From Amycolatopsis circi (GTDB lineage Bacteria; Actinomycetota; Actinomycetes; Mycobacteriales; Pseudonocardiaceae): a DNA stretch of 64,000 nucleotides. The notes under the pieces were generated by a model that ran no database searches, had not been told where the DNA came from, and was given only the letters and a program-made list of their open reading frames with translations. Positions 7,164 through 16,445 of the stretch are shown one piece after another (position 1 is the stretch's first letter; every line of letters begins with the position of its first letter). Position numbers and translations under genes: made by a program. The stretch spans positions 97,508 through 161,507 of the forward strand of contig NZ_PQIA01000013.1 in the NCBI RefSeq assembly GCF_003385235.1, read 5' to 3'.

Positions 7164-8273
7164 TTACCTGATGTCGCGGACCAGCGCGCCCACGATCGCG
7201 TCTATCCGGTCCGACTGGGCCTTCGAGTAGTCCGCGGTGTCGATGAACACCGTCACCGAGCGTTTCCCGTCCTCGGTCACCGCGTTGCGGAAGTCGTGGC
7301 CGCTGGCCATGCCGCCGCTGTGGCCCCACGTCGGGAAGTTCGGCGTCAGTTCATAGCGTTGCAGACCCAGGCCGTATCCCTCGCCGCCGTCGTCCAGGAC
7401 GGTCTTCTTCATTTCCGTCAGCAAGGCGGCGGGCAGGAGTTTTCCGCCGAGCAGCGAGGTCCAGAATTTCGTCGTGTCCGCGCCGGTGGAAATCAATTCG
7501 CCGGATGCGTCTGCTTCGGAGACGTTCCATTCCGTGGTGTCGACGCCGTCGGTGTACGACCGCAGGTCCGGTTCGTCGATCGTGGTTTCGTCGCCGGGCC
7601 AGTAGGTTTCGTGCAGACAGAGCGGTTTGATGATCCGTTCGGTCAGTTCGGTGCCGATGCTGCGGCCGGTCACCTTCGTGACCACCATGCCCGCCAGGTT
7701 GTAATTTGTGTTGGAATAAGCGAAGCCGGACGGGGCGCGGTCAGGCGGGGCAAGGGAAAGAGCCTGTTCGACTGTCCGGATCGGGTCGAAGTGTTCCCAG
7801 CGGTGCGCTTGATCGTCTTCCCAGAACGGCGCGTCCAGGTAGTCCGGCAGGCCGCTCGTTTGCTGCAGCAGCTGCCGGATGGTGATCTTGCGGCCGTCGT
7901 AGCGGGCGGTACGGATCAGGCCGGGCAGGTAGTGGTCGACGGTTTCGTCCAGGCTGACTTTGCCCTCGGCGACCAATTGCAGGACGACGACCGCGGTCCA
8001 CGTTTTGGTGTCGCTGCCGATTCTGGAGTGTTCGTCGCCGGTGATCGTGCGGCCGGTCTCGACGTCAGCCATTCCGACGCCGCCTCTCCACAGACCGCAG
8101 TCCGGGCTCTGCACGGTCAGCACGATTCCGGGTAGACCGACCTTTTTTAGTCCGTCGAGCGCGGTTTGGACGGGTTTGGCGGAACACGAGGCCGCTGAGG
8201 CCGTGGTCGCCGGCGCGACCACCAATGCTGCGGTCACTGCCACTGCCGCGGCGGCGCCAGTCCAAGCTCGCAT
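7164..8273 (-). CDS. secreted serine hydrolase (class C beta-lactamase / D,D-peptidase family)
   Basis: A 369-residue exported enzyme. A signal peptide (residues 1-28, cleavage near TASAA) precedes a beta-lactamase-fold domain with the SxxK pair S87-D-T-K90 (RIGSDTKTWT), the YSN motif (FAYSNTNYN) and HSGG (WGHSGGMASG) as the third box. These enzymes act as D-alanyl-D-alanine carboxypeptidases, D-aminopeptidases or esterases. ATG 8273 is preceded by GAAGGAGA. A longer reading overlaps the racemase gene and is not needed. It is 23 bp downstream of the racemase and probably the last gene of the GNAT-racemase-hydrolase operon, which suggests it releases D-amino-acid-containing fragments outside the cell. 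Confidence 0.85.
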   Translation of the reverse strand: MRAWTGAAAAVAVTAALVVAPATTASAASCSAKPVQTALDGLKKVGLPGIVLTVQSPDCGLWRGGVGMADVETGRTITGDEHSRIGSDTKTWTAVVVLQLVAEGKVSLDETVDHYLPGLIRTARYDGRKITIRQLLQQTSGLPDYLDAPFWEDDQAHRWEHFDPIRTVEQALSLAPPDRAPSGFAYSNTNYNLAGMVVTKVTGRSIGTELTERIIKPLCLHETYWPGDETTIDEPDLRSYTDGVDTTEWNVSEADASGELISTGADTTKFWTSLLGGKLLPAALLTEMKKTVLDDGGEGYGLGLQRYELTPNFPTWGHSGGMASGHDFRNAVTEDGKRSVTVFIDTADYSKAQSDRIDAIVGALVRDIR

Positions 8274-8296
8274 GTCGTCTCCTTCTGCTGGAATCT

Positions 8297-9406
8297 TCAG
8301 ACTGCGAAGAGTGTTTGCGAAGCGACGGTGTGCTGGCGCAGTGCCACCGGATCGACAGCGACGCCGCCGCCCGGTCCGTCCGGAATGGACAGACAACCGT
8401 CTTCGAGTTCGAACGGCGCGGTGAGATCGGTGGCGTAGTAACGGCTCGACGCTGAGATATCATTGGGTAGCACGAAACCGGGCAGCGCGGCGAGGGCGAG
8501 GTTCTGCGCGCGGCCGATCCCGGTTTCGAGCATTCCTCCGCACCACACCGGGATTCCGTGCGCTGCACACACGTCGTGGATCCGTCGCGCTTCAAGGTAT
8601 CCGCCGACGCGGCTGGGCTTGACGTTGATGATCCGGCACGCTCCCAGCCGGATCGCGAACGCGGCGTCGCGGGCGGAGCAGATCGATTCGTCCAGGCAGA
8701 TCGGGGTGCGCAGCAGTTTCGCGAGTTCGACGTGCCCGCCGAGGTCGTCCGCGGCGAGCGGTTGTTCGAGCTGGACCAGGCCGAACTCGTCCAGCCGGCG
8801 CAGATGCTCGGCGTCGGAGAGGGAGTAGGCGGTGTTCGCGTCGGCCTGCAACACCAGGCCGGGGCCGAACTCGGTGCGGACCGCGCGCACGGGTTCGAGG
8901 TCCCAGCCGGGTTCGATCTTCAGTTTGATCCGGACGTATCCCTCGGCCAGATACCCGGCGACGGTGTCGATCAACTCCGGCACGGTGTCGGTTATTCCGA
9001 CGGAAACTCCAGCCGCGATCCGATCGCGCACGCCGCCGAGATAAGTCGACAACGGCATCGCGTAGGCGCGGCATTCGGCATCGAGGATCGCGGTTTCGAG
9101 CAGGGCTTTCGCCAGCGGGTTGCCCTTGACCGGAGCCATCGCGCCCGCGACCCGGGCGGCCGTCAAGCGCGGCAGGGCGGTGACGCGCGGGACGAGATGG
9201 TCGCGCAGGATCCGTTCGGCCCCAACGGCGAACTCCGCGCTGTACACCGGTTCCGGATCGCCGCCGAATTCTGCCCAGCCTTCGCTGACGTCGGTCACCA
9301 CATGCAGCAGAAGGGTGTTGCGTTCGGTGTCCACCGAACACGAAGTCCGAAATGGACGGACGAGCGGGAGGCTGACCTCGATCAGGTCGATCCGTTCGAT
9401 TTTCAC
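8297..9406 (-). CDS. N-acyl/N-succinylamino-acid racemase of the enolase superfamily (OSBS/NSAR family)
   Basis: At 369 residues it has the length of Amycolatopsis N-acylamino-acid racemase and keeps the active-site numbering: acid/base lysines K163 (KLKIEPGW) and K263 (INVKPSRVGG), and Mg2+ ligands D189, E214 and D239 (CLDES). The conserved C-terminal GGMLETG is present. The family catalyses o-succinylbenzoate synthesis in menaquinone formation, racemisation of N-acylamino acids, or both. No other men genes are nearby. The partner upstream, overlapping by GTGA, is a GNAT acyltransferase, the pairing used in Geobacillus to convert D- to L-amino acids through N-succinyl intermediates. I therefore favour racemase. 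Start is GTG. Confidence 0.85.
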   Translation of the reverse strand: MKIERIDLIEVSLPLVRPFRTSCSVDTERNTLLLHVVTDVSEGWAEFGGDPEPVYSAEFAVGAERILRDHLVPRVTALPRLTAARVAGAMAPVKGNPLAKALLETAILDAECRAYAMPLSTYLGGVRDRIAAGVSVGITDTVPELIDTVAGYLAEGYVRIKLKIEPGWDLEPVRAVRTEFGPGLVLQADANTAYSLSDAEHLRRLDEFGLVQLEQPLAADDLGGHVELAKLLRTPICLDESICSARDAAFAIRLGACRIINVKPSRVGGYLEARRIHDVCAAHGIPVWCGGMLETGIGRAQNLALAALPGFVLPNDISASSRYYATDLTAPFELEDGCLSIPDGPGGGVAVDPVALRQHTVASQTLFAV

Positions 9407-10257
9407 GCCCGCGCCCCTTCAGTCAAGTGGTACCAGCCGGACCGGCTGAACCCGGTCGCCGTACAGCCCTCGGCGAACAACGGCACGAAGGCGTCCCGGA
9501 TCGCGTAGCGCCACTCCGCGCCCAGCCGCGCGTTCAAGCGCCGGAGGCCCACGATGTCAGCCGGTACCCGGCACCAATAGCCGGAACTGTCGCGAACCAG
9601 AAACGGCTCGCCGTCGGGGGCGCGACGCGGGTCGACCTCCGCGGTCGCCAGGTCGGGGCCGGAAAGCTGGGCCGGAGCCGGTTTCCGCAGCGGCCATACC
9701 GCGGTGAACCGGTCGGTTTCGTCCGCTCCGTTGACGCCGTCCTCGATCTGGCCGTAGAAGTCCACTGTGTACTCGGTCCCGTGTGCGCCGAGTTTTGCCA
9801 GGTTGAAATGCGCGTTGCGGCTCACCAGCGGATCGAAGGTCCAGACCATGGTTTCCGCGCCTTGGTCGAGCGCCCACACCCGCTGGGCCTGCTTGAGCGC
9901 GAAGCCCACTCCGCGGTCGCTCGCGCGTGCGGCGGCGATCAGCGAATAGACCGCGCGGGTCACGGGCGGGCAGAAAATCAACGCCGAGGCAGCAAGGATG
10001 CCGTTGTCATCAGCCGTGTAATGCACCGCGCCGCCCGCGTGGACGACGGCGCGCAATGCGTCGGTGCCGAACGGGGCCTGGGTTTCCGGCGTTTGCCAGA
10101 CCTGGGCGAGGAACCGCGACACCGCTTCGAGCGTCCGGACGTCGTCGGCCAGCCGGATCCGGACTCCTGCCCGGTTCGCGGCGCGCAGTGCGGTCGAGAC
10201 GGCCGCGTCCGGGGCCGGAGGGAGTACGGTCGCGGGTGCGCCTGGTGGAACGTGCAT
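9403..10257 (-). CDS. GNAT-family N-acyltransferase (COG3375-like), partner of the racemase
   Basis: A 284-residue predicted GNAT protein. The acyl-CoA-binding region is recognisable as ASDRGVGFALKQAQR (motif A: R-G-x-G-x-A), followed by TMVWTFDPLVSRNAHFNLAKLGA, a hallmark of the COG3375 group often found beside NSAR/OSBS enzymes. In the Geobacillus kaustophilus pathway such a protein succinylates D-amino acids before racemisation and desuccinylation. It overlaps the racemase start by 4 bp and is the first gene of the operon, divergent from pucR with about 90 bp between starts. ATG 10257 is chosen with GAGG upstream. The acyl donor is inferred. Confidence 0.75.
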   Translation of the reverse strand: MHVPPGAPATVLPPAPDAAVSTALRAANRAGVRIRLADDVRTLEAVSRFLAQVWQTPETQAPFGTDALRAVVHAGGAVHYTADDNGILAASALIFCPPVTRAVYSLIAAARASDRGVGFALKQAQRVWALDQGAETMVWTFDPLVSRNAHFNLAKLGAHGTEYTVDFYGQIEDGVNGADETDRFTAVWPLRKPAPAQLSGPDLATAEVDPRRAPDGEPFLVRDSSGYWCRVPADIVGLRRLNARLGAEWRYAIRDAFVPLFAEGCTATGFSRSGWYHLTEGARA

Positions 10258-10349
10258 GCTGACAGCCTCGCGGCCGGATCGTCCGGATGCGTGCAGTGCC
10301 GGTCCAGAGATTCCGCGGATGTTTTGTGCGTCTGGCTAAAGAGGTGAAG

Positions 10350-11924
10350 ATGCTCGATCCGGAGACGCCCGATCTGGGGCAGGTCCTCGACGCTCTCGGC
10401 GCTTCGCTGCTGCAGCCGGTCACCCCGATGCCGGACCGGCCCGTGCCGGTGTCCGGCGTGCTCATCCACGAGCGGCGCAGCGTCGCACCGCCGGGGCAGG
10501 ACACGATCCTGCTCGCGGTCGGGGCCGATCCGGCCCAAGCGAAAGATCTCATCTACTCGGCGGTGGGATATGCGGCGCTGGTGGTGAAAAGCTTCGGCGA
10601 GCCTCTCACCGAGTTGTCCGACGTCGCGCGCGACGCCGGGGTGGTGCTGCTCGCCGCCGACGAAGCCGTGCCCTGGCACCACCTGGAAGCGATGATCTCC
10701 TCAGCGCTCGCACCAGCCGTGCGCACGCCCGGTGCGCCGGCCGCTGGTGATCTGTTCGCGCTGGCCAACGCCATCGCCGGGATGGTCGGCGGCGCGACCA
10801 CCATCGAAGATCCCAACCGGCGGATCCTGGCGTATTCGACACTGCCTGGCCAGCCCATCGACGACGGCCGCCAGCAGGGCATCCTCGGATTGCAGGTGCC
10901 GGAGGTGCCGGTTTTCTACGACGACCAGTACCGCGAACTGGCGCGAGCGCGACGGACCTGCCGGTTCCCCTCGCTGCCGGGCGGACTGCCGCGGCTCGGC
11001 GTCGCGGTGCGGGCGGGCAGCGAGATGCTCGGGTCGATCTGGGTGGTCGACGCGGAGGACAGCCTCGACGAGGCGGCCGAACAAGCGCTGTTCAACGCCG
11101 CCGAGATCGCCGCGCTGCACCTGCTGGCCGCGCGGACGGCGGTCGACGTGGTCCGTCGTCGGCGCGCTGACCTGCTGCAACGCCTGTTGGCCGACCCGAG
11201 CAGCGTCACCGCCGTCGCCCCGCAACTCGGCTTGGACCCGGACGCGCCAGCCGCGGTCGCCGCGTTCACTGTCACCGATCCCGAAGACGTGCTGGCCGCT
11301 CATGCGGCGACGCGGCTGGCCGATCTGGTGAGCCTGCACTGCGAGGCGCACTACGGCAGGCACGGCTGCGCGCTGATCGACGGGACGGTCTACGCGCTGC
11401 TCCCCAAGGGGCCGACGCACCGCGAGCTGGTCGCGGACATCGCCCAGCACGCGCACGGGGCGCTGCGGATGCCGGTGCAAGCCGGGCTCGGGTCGACAGT
11501 CCCCGGTCTCCGGTCGATCGCTTCCTCCCGGGCCGACGCGGATCTGGTTCTGCGGACGCTGGCGGAACGACGCACTTCGCCGGAACCGTGCCAGGTAGCG
11601 GCGATCGAGGAAGTCTGGGCCGGGGCGACGTTGTCGGTGCTGGCGCAGTTGCTGGCCGGGGACGACGCCTTGCCGCGGCGGTTGGGTCCGGCCGTGCGAG
11701 CGCACGACGTCGAGCACGGGACCACTTACGCGCCGACGATCCTGGCGTATCTCGACACGAACGGCGACATCGCGGCCGCGTCGGCGCGGTTGTCGGTGCA
11801 TCCGAACACGATCCGGTACCGCCTTTCCCGGGCGGAGGAGATCTTCGGGTTCGATCTGGCGGATCCGGACGAGCGGCTCGTGCTGTGGCTGCGGTTGCGG
11901 CTGGGAGATCAGCTCGGCTGGTAG
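10350..11924 (+). CDS. PucR/CdaR-family transcriptional regulator
   Basis: From ATG 10350 (GAGG at 10341-10344) the protein has 524 residues. The C-terminus is the PucR-type helix-turn-helix domain (NGDIAAASARLSVHPNTIRY, then LWLRLRL at the end), preceded by a GGDEF-like CdaR domain and an N-terminal sensor region. These regulators respond to small metabolites such as purines, amino acids or sugar acids and usually activate an adjacent catabolic operon. It is divergent from the GNAT-racemase-hydrolase operon and convergent with the amidohydrolase/Opp operon, so it is the obvious candidate controller of both. The effector is unknown. Confidence 0.85.
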   Translation: MLDPETPDLGQVLDALGASLLQPVTPMPDRPVPVSGVLIHERRSVAPPGQDTILLAVGADPAQAKDLIYSAVGYAALVVKSFGEPLTELSDVARDAGVVLLAADEAVPWHHLEAMISSALAPAVRTPGAPAAGDLFALANAIAGMVGGATTIEDPNRRILAYSTLPGQPIDDGRQQGILGLQVPEVPVFYDDQYRELARARRTCRFPSLPGGLPRLGVAVRAGSEMLGSIWVVDAEDSLDEAAEQALFNAAEIAALHLLAARTAVDVVRRRRADLLQRLLADPSSVTAVAPQLGLDPDAPAAVAAFTVTDPEDVLAAHAATRLADLVSLHCEAHYGRHGCALIDGTVYALLPKGPTHRELVADIAQHAHGALRMPVQAGLGSTVPGLRSIASSRADADLVLRTLAERRTSPEPCQVAAIEEVWAGATLSVLAQLLAGDDALPRRLGPAVRAHDVEHGTTYAPTILAYLDTNGDIAAASARLSVHPNTIRYRLSRAEEIFGFDLADPDERLVLWLRLRLGDQLGW

Positions 11925-11930
11925 GGCTGC

Positions 11931-11976
11931 GTCGTGAGTGTTTATCCCGGTTCTAACCGTGATAGGCACTCACGAC
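11931..11976. repeat. gene-end palindrome 1 (possible bidirectional terminator)
   Basis: Outer arms GTCGTGAGTG (11931-11940) and CACTCACGAC (11967-11976) enclose an inner CGGTT-CT-AACCG. It lies between convergent pucR and the amidohydrolase gene and contains the latter's stop codon. It is one of five related elements; the outermost pairs differ from the other copies but remain complementary. Confidence 0.75.
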
Positions 11977-13541
11977 GCCCGCCGCACCGCTCGCCCGGCC
12001 AGCACCCCTGTCGGTTTGCCGTCCTGCAGCGCGGGCTGGCCGTTCACCAGCACGTGCCGCATCCCGTCCGCGTACCGGTGCGGGTCCAAGTAAGTCGCGT
12101 TGTCCTGCACTGCTGCCGGGTCGAACACCGCCACGTCCGCGAACGCGCCCGGCCGCAGCACGCCGCGGTCGACCAGGCGCAGGTTCGAGGCGGGCAGGCT
12201 CGTCATTCGCCGCACCGCTTCTTCTAGCGGCAGTACGCCTTCCCGCACCCACGGTCCGAGCACTCGTGCGAAGGCACCGTACGTCCGGGGATGGGTGGAC
12301 GTATCCGTGAACGGTGCCTCCGCCGCGATCGCCTCGGAGTCTGTGCACACCGAAACCCACGGCTGTTTCAGCGCGCGCCGCGTGTCCGCCTCCGAGGCGG
12401 TGAACTCGGCGACCATCAGCTTCGGTTCGGCCGCGACGAGGTCCAGCAGGGTGTCGAGCGGGTCCGGGCCGCGGCTGGCCTCGGCGAGGGTCTGGCCCGG
12501 CCGCACTGAAGCAGAACCGACGCCCAGCAGCAGGATTCCTTCCGCGCCACCAGATCCGAGGTAGAGGTTCTCCCAGTCCTGCCTGGGGTCGAGGATGGCT
12601 GCCTTGATCTCCTCGCGGATCGACGGGCTGCCGAACCGCGCGGCCAGCTCGCCGCCTTCGTGGAAGCGCGGCGGGATGAAGGCGGAGAGGAACGTGGAAC
12701 CGGCGTCGTACGGGTAGATGTCCGCGGTGATGCCGAGCCCCTCGGCGCGCGCCTGATGTATCCGTTCCAGCACGGTGGACATCAACGGCCAGTTCTGTTG
12801 TCCAGAAGCCTTCAGGTGATATATCTCTGCGCGCGCAGAGGTTTCCCGGGCGATCCGGATGAGTTCGTCGACCGACTCCACCAGGCGGGCCGACTCGCTG
12901 CGGATGTGCGAGATGTACAGCGCGTCGTGCTTGGCCAGCACTCGTGCGTACGCGATCAGTTCCTCGGTGGACGCGTAGCTGCCCGGCGCGTAGATCAACG
13001 CCGAACCCACGCCGAGTGCGCCCGCCGTCAGTTCTTCGTCCAGCAAAGCGCAGGCGGCGGTCAGTTCGTCGTCGGTGAGCGGGCGGTCTTCGTTGCCCGC
13101 GAAGGGCATTCGCAGGTTCTCCGCGCCGACGAAGCTGCCGATGTTGAGCCCGGTACCGCTCAGATCGGTCAGGAAGTCGTCGAGCCGGGGCCAACTGGTC
13201 CGCATGCCGAACAACGGCGGCTCGGCGGCGGCGAGGTCCGTCATCCGGCCGGTGACCGGGCCCATCGAGCGGCCTTCGCCGAAGATCTCAGTGGTGATGC
13301 CCTGATATATGTCTGATAGTCCGCGCGGGTCCAGCTGGAGGGTCTCGTAGGCGTGGCTGAGCACGTTGATGAATCCCGGTGCCACCACGCATCCCTCGGC
13401 GTCCAGGACCGGAGCGTCGGCGTCCCGGACGTCGCCGATCGCCTCGATCCGGTCCCCGGCGATCGCTACGTCCGCGCGGCGGGCGGCGGTTCCGGTGCCG
13501 TCGAGTACTGAACCACCTCGGAGGACGAGATCGGCGGACAT
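11970..13541 (-). CDS. amidohydrolase of the N-acyl-D-amino-acid deacylase group
   Basis: A 523-residue metal-dependent amidohydrolase annotated by family as D-aminoacylase, which would release free D-amino acids from N-acyl derivatives. The composite beta-sandwich starts at residue 1 (LVLRGGSVLDGTG) and the barrel follows at ~60. The canonical HxH after APGF is not present: here the text is APGFINVLSHAYETL, with a single histidine. Other family marks remain, namely GITTEIFGEG, IYHLKASGQ and STHPRTYGAF. ATG 13541 has AAGGAAAGG upstream. It is the last gene of the serine-hydrolase/Opp operon, which supports action on imported peptides or acyl-amino acids. The changed metal site makes the exact reaction uncertain. 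Confidence 0.75.
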   Translation of the reverse strand: MSADLVLRGGSVLDGTGTAARRADVAIAGDRIEAIGDVRDADAPVLDAEGCVVAPGFINVLSHAYETLQLDPRGLSDIYQGITTEIFGEGRSMGPVTGRMTDLAAAEPPLFGMRTSWPRLDDFLTDLSGTGLNIGSFVGAENLRMPFAGNEDRPLTDDELTAACALLDEELTAGALGVGSALIYAPGSYASTEELIAYARVLAKHDALYISHIRSESARLVESVDELIRIARETSARAEIYHLKASGQQNWPLMSTVLERIHQARAEGLGITADIYPYDAGSTFLSAFIPPRFHEGGELAARFGSPSIREEIKAAILDPRQDWENLYLGSGGAEGILLLGVGSASVRPGQTLAEASRGPDPLDTLLDLVAAEPKLMVAEFTASEADTRRALKQPWVSVCTDSEAIAAEAPFTDTSTHPRTYGAFARVLGPWVREGVLPLEEAVRRMTSLPASNLRLVDRGVLRPGAFADVAVFDPAAVQDNATYLDPHRYADGMRHVLVNGQPALQDGKPTGVLAGRAVRRAS

Positions 13542-13573
13542 CGTTTTCCTTTCCTTGGGCGTGCGGGGCAGGA

Positions 13574-14557
13574 TCAGACGTGCAGACATGCGGTTTCGTG
13601 GCCGCCAGTCGTGACCAGCGGCGGGTCGGTGCGTTCGCAGTCGTCGGCGCCGATCGGACAGCGCGACCGGAACCGGCAGCCGGGCGGGATGTCGACCGGG
13701 TTCGGTGTCTCGCCGGTGAGCAGCTGCGGTTTCGCCTGATGCTCCCGGTCGCGTCGCGGGACCGCCGACAGCAGCGCCTTCGTATAGGGATGTCGCGGAT
13801 TGTGTACGACTTCCCGCGCCGGTCCCTGTTCGACGATCCGGCCCAGATACATCACCACGATCCGGTCGGCGAAATGCGCGGCCGTCGACAGATCGTGGGT
13901 GATCATCAGGATCGCGGTGTCCTGCTCCTTGCGCAGAGTGTCCAAAAGGGACAGCACACCGGCGCGCACCGAGACGTCCAACATGGACACTGGCTCGTCG
14001 GCGAGCAGGACGTCCGGGTCGAGCACGAGCGCGGCGGCGATGGCGACGCGCTGGCGTTGGCCGCCGGACAGTTCATGCGGGTAGCGGTCCAGGAACGCTT
14101 GCGCCGGCGAGAGACCGCTGCGTTCCAGTGCGTCCTCGGCAAGCGCGGCCCGTTCCGCTTTGGACCCGCCGATGCCGTGGATCAGCATCGGCTCGGCGAG
14201 GATGTCCCGCACCCGGCACAGCGGGTCGAGCGATTCGTACGGGTCCTGGTAGATCATCTGGACCTGTCTCCGGACCGGCCGCAACCGGCGTTCCGACAGT
14301 CCGGTGATCTCGTCGCCTTCCAGCCGGACAGTGCCGCCGGTCGGGGGAATCAGGCCGCAGATCGCTGCCGCCGTGGTGGATTTCCCGCACCCGGACTCGC
14401 CGACGACGGCGACCATCTCACCGCGTCCCAGCCGGAAGCTGATGCCGTCCACGGCATGCACGACACTGCGCGGCCGCCGTGTCAGCGCGCCTGCGACGCC
14501 GCGGCGCATCGGGTAGTGGATCGAGAGGTCGTCGACCTCCAGCAGCGCCTCGGTCAT
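13574..14557 (-). CDS. Opp/Dpp ABC transporter ATPase (OppF/DppF type)
   Basis: A 327-residue nucleotide-binding subunit of a peptide/nickel-type importer. It has Walker A GESGCGKST, signature LSGGQRQRVAIA, Walker B LLADEP and the C-terminal oligopeptide-transporter extension with a cysteine cluster (CRFRSRCPIGADDCERTDPP) typical of OppF/DppF. ATG 14557 overlaps the stop of the upstream ATPase gene by ATGA. With the other four genes it forms a complete Opp system: binding lipoprotein, two permeases, two ATPases. The following amidohydrolase starts 32 bp downstream. Confidence 0.9.
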   Translation of the reverse strand: MTEALLEVDDLSIHYPMRRGVAGALTRRPRSVVHAVDGISFRLGRGEMVAVVGESGCGKSTTAAAICGLIPPTGGTVRLEGDEITGLSERRLRPVRRQVQMIYQDPYESLDPLCRVRDILAEPMLIHGIGGSKAERAALAEDALERSGLSPAQAFLDRYPHELSGGQRQRVAIAAALVLDPDVLLADEPVSMLDVSVRAGVLSLLDTLRKEQDTAILMITHDLSTAAHFADRIVVMYLGRIVEQGPAREVVHNPRHPYTKALLSAVPRRDREHQAKPQLLTGETPNPVDIPPGCRFRSRCPIGADDCERTDPPLVTTGGHETACLHV

Positions 14558-15519
14558 GCCGTCACCACGCTCTCGGTGCGGAAACACGCCGCGCGATGCC
14601 CCGGACCGGTCGCGGTGAGCAGCGGCAACTCGGCAGCACAGCGGTCCATCGGGGCATCGCACCGCGGACGAAACGGGCAGCCGACGATCTCGGTGTCCAG
14701 CCGCGGTGGAGCGCCGGGAATGGACACGACCGGTTCGTCGCCGTAGAGATCAGGAGTGGCGGAGAACAGCAGCCGCGTATAGGGATGCTGCGACTCCCAG
14801 CTCAACTGATCCGCCGGGCCCTCTTCTACCATCTTTCCGGCGTACATTACCGCGGCACGGTGACAGAATTGAGATACCAACGGCAGGTCGTGGGTGACCA
14901 GGACGAGCGCCATGCCGAGTTCGTCGGTCAGCCGGGTCAGCAGTTCCAGGATCTGCGCCTGCACCATCACGTCGAGCGCGGTGGTCGGTTCGTCAGCGAG
15001 AAGCACCTTCGGCTCACAGGCCAGCGCCATCGCGATCGCCAGCCGCTGCCGCATGCCGCCGGAGAACTCGTGCGGATACCGATTCGCTGCCGCGGCTGGA
15101 ATACCAACCAGCTCGAGCAGCTCGCGCGCTCGCTCGCGCGCCTTGGCTCGGCGGCCCATGCCGTGGCACAGCATCGGTTCGGCGATCTGCCAGCCGACCG
15201 TCTTGACCGGGTTGAGCGCGTTCATCGCGCCCTGGAACACCATCGCGATGTCCCGCCACCGGTGCCCGCGCACGGTTTCCTCGCCGCCTGCCAGGATCTC
15301 GGTGCCGCCGATGGAAACGCTGCCCGCCACAGTCGCGGTCGACGGCAGCAACCCCAGCAACGCCAGGATCGTCGTCGACTTCCCGCAGCCGGATTCGCCG
15401 ACCAGCCCGTACCGTTCGCTCGGGGCCAGCGAGAAGCTCACCCCGTTCACCGGATGCACCTGACCGCCGTCCGGCAGGTCGAACCACACGTGCAAATCCT
15501 TGCACTCCAAGATGTTCAT
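14554..15519 (-). CDS. Opp/Dpp ABC transporter ATPase (OppD/DppD type)
   Basis: A 321-residue ATPase subunit with Walker A GESGCGKSTT, signature FSGGMRQRLAIAMAL, Walker B LLADEPTTALDVM and the OppD C-terminal extension (GCPFRPRCDAP). It pairs with the OppF-type subunit encoded directly downstream to power peptide uptake. ATG 15519 overlaps the permease stop by ATGA. A long upstream reading in the same frame runs through the permease gene and is not real. Confidence 0.9.
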   Translation of the reverse strand: MNILECKDLHVWFDLPDGGQVHPVNGVSFSLAPSERYGLVGESGCGKSTTILALLGLLPSTATVAGSVSIGGTEILAGGEETVRGHRWRDIAMVFQGAMNALNPVKTVGWQIAEPMLCHGMGRRAKARERARELLELVGIPAAAANRYPHEFSGGMRQRLAIAMALACEPKVLLADEPTTALDVMVQAQILELLTRLTDELGMALVLVTHDLPLVSQFCHRAAVMYAGKMVEEGPADQLSWESQHPYTRLLFSATPDLYGDEPVVSIPGAPPRLDTEIVGCPFRPRCDAPMDRCAAELPLLTATGPGHRAACFRTESVVTA

Positions 15520-16445
15520 CGGGCGTCCGCTCCCCTTCCGGCCAGTACCCGCACTCGCCACCGACGGCCGGACAAATGGGAAACCTTGAGCCGCGGGTTC
15601 AGTGCGTCCTCGATGGCCCGGCCCAGCAGGAAGCAGCCGATGCTCACCGCGGCGATCACGAATCCGTCCGGCACGATCGCCCACCAAGCCCCAGAACTGA
15701 TCGCGGTGCGGGCGAAAGCGTGTTCCAGGATCGTGCCCCAAGTCGTGACGCTCGGGTCTTCCAAACCGAGAAATGCCAACGCGGTCTCCAGGTAAATCGC
15801 GACCGAAACGGTCAGCACGGTGTTGGCGATCAGCAGCGGCCCCGCCTGCGGCAGGATGTGCCGCACGATCACCCGTGTGTTGCTCGCGCCGAGGCCGCGC
15901 GCTCGCTTGACGTAAGCCCGTTCGCGCAGCGACATCACCTCCGCGCGCACGATCCGCGCCGTCGTCGTCCATTCCAGCAGGCCGATCACCAGGATCACGT
16001 GGAACAGGCTCGGCCCCCACACCGCGGCGATCACCATGGCCAGCACCAGATCCGGCAGCACGAGCAGCACGTCGGTGATCCGCATCAGCACCGCGTCGAC
16101 CCAGCCGCCGAAGTAGCCGGACAGGATCCCGACCGTGCCTCCGAGCAGCATCGCGACGAGCGTCGCGGCGAACCCGACGACGAGCGACGTCTGTCCGCCG
16201 CGCATGAGCAGCGACAGCATGTCCACGCCGCCGTCGTCGCAGCCGAGCCAATGGTGCGCGGACGGCGGTTCGAACACCGCGCAGGACCGTTCGGTGATGC
16301 TGTAGGGCGCGAGGTAGGGCGAAAAAATCGCCATCACCACGAAAAACCCGAGAATGACGAGACCGGCGACCGCGGATTTGTGCTCCCGCAGCACTTTGCG
16401 AAAGATTCCGGTGCGGCGTAATTCGGCCGGGGCGACAGTGGTCAT
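15516..16445 (-). CDS. Opp/Dpp ABC transporter permease (OppC/DppC type)
   Basis: A 309-residue inner-membrane permease. An N-terminal OppC-N segment with one helix (LVILGFFVVMAIFSPYLAPY) precedes a five-helix BPD_transp_1 domain. The ATPase-contacting EAA loop is visible around AYVKRARGLGASNTRVIVRH. It forms the channel together with the OppB-type permease encoded just upstream. Start and stop overlap neighbours by 4 bp on both sides, which shows tight operon structure. Confidence 0.9.
   Translation of the reverse strand: MTTVAPAELRRTGIFRKVLREHKSAVAGLVILGFFVVMAIFSPYLAPYSITERSCAVFEPPSAHHWLGCDDGGVDMLSLLMRGGQTSLVVGFAATLVAMLLGGTVGILSGYFGGWVDAVLMRITDVLLVLPDLVLAMVIAAVWGPSLFHVILVIGLLEWTTTARIVRAEVMSLRERAYVKRARGLGASNTRVIVRHILPQAGPLLIANTVLTVSVAIYLETALAFLGLEDPSVTTWGTILEHAFARTAISSGAWWAIVPDGFVIAAVSIGCFLLGRAIEDALNPRLKVSHLSGRRWRVRVLAGRGADAR

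Noticed and set aside
8297..9406. Assignment of the enolase-superfamily gene as menC of menaquinone synthesis
   Set aside because: No other men genes are nearby, and the coupled GNAT gene and D-amino acid context favour the racemase role; promiscuous OSBS activity is still possible.
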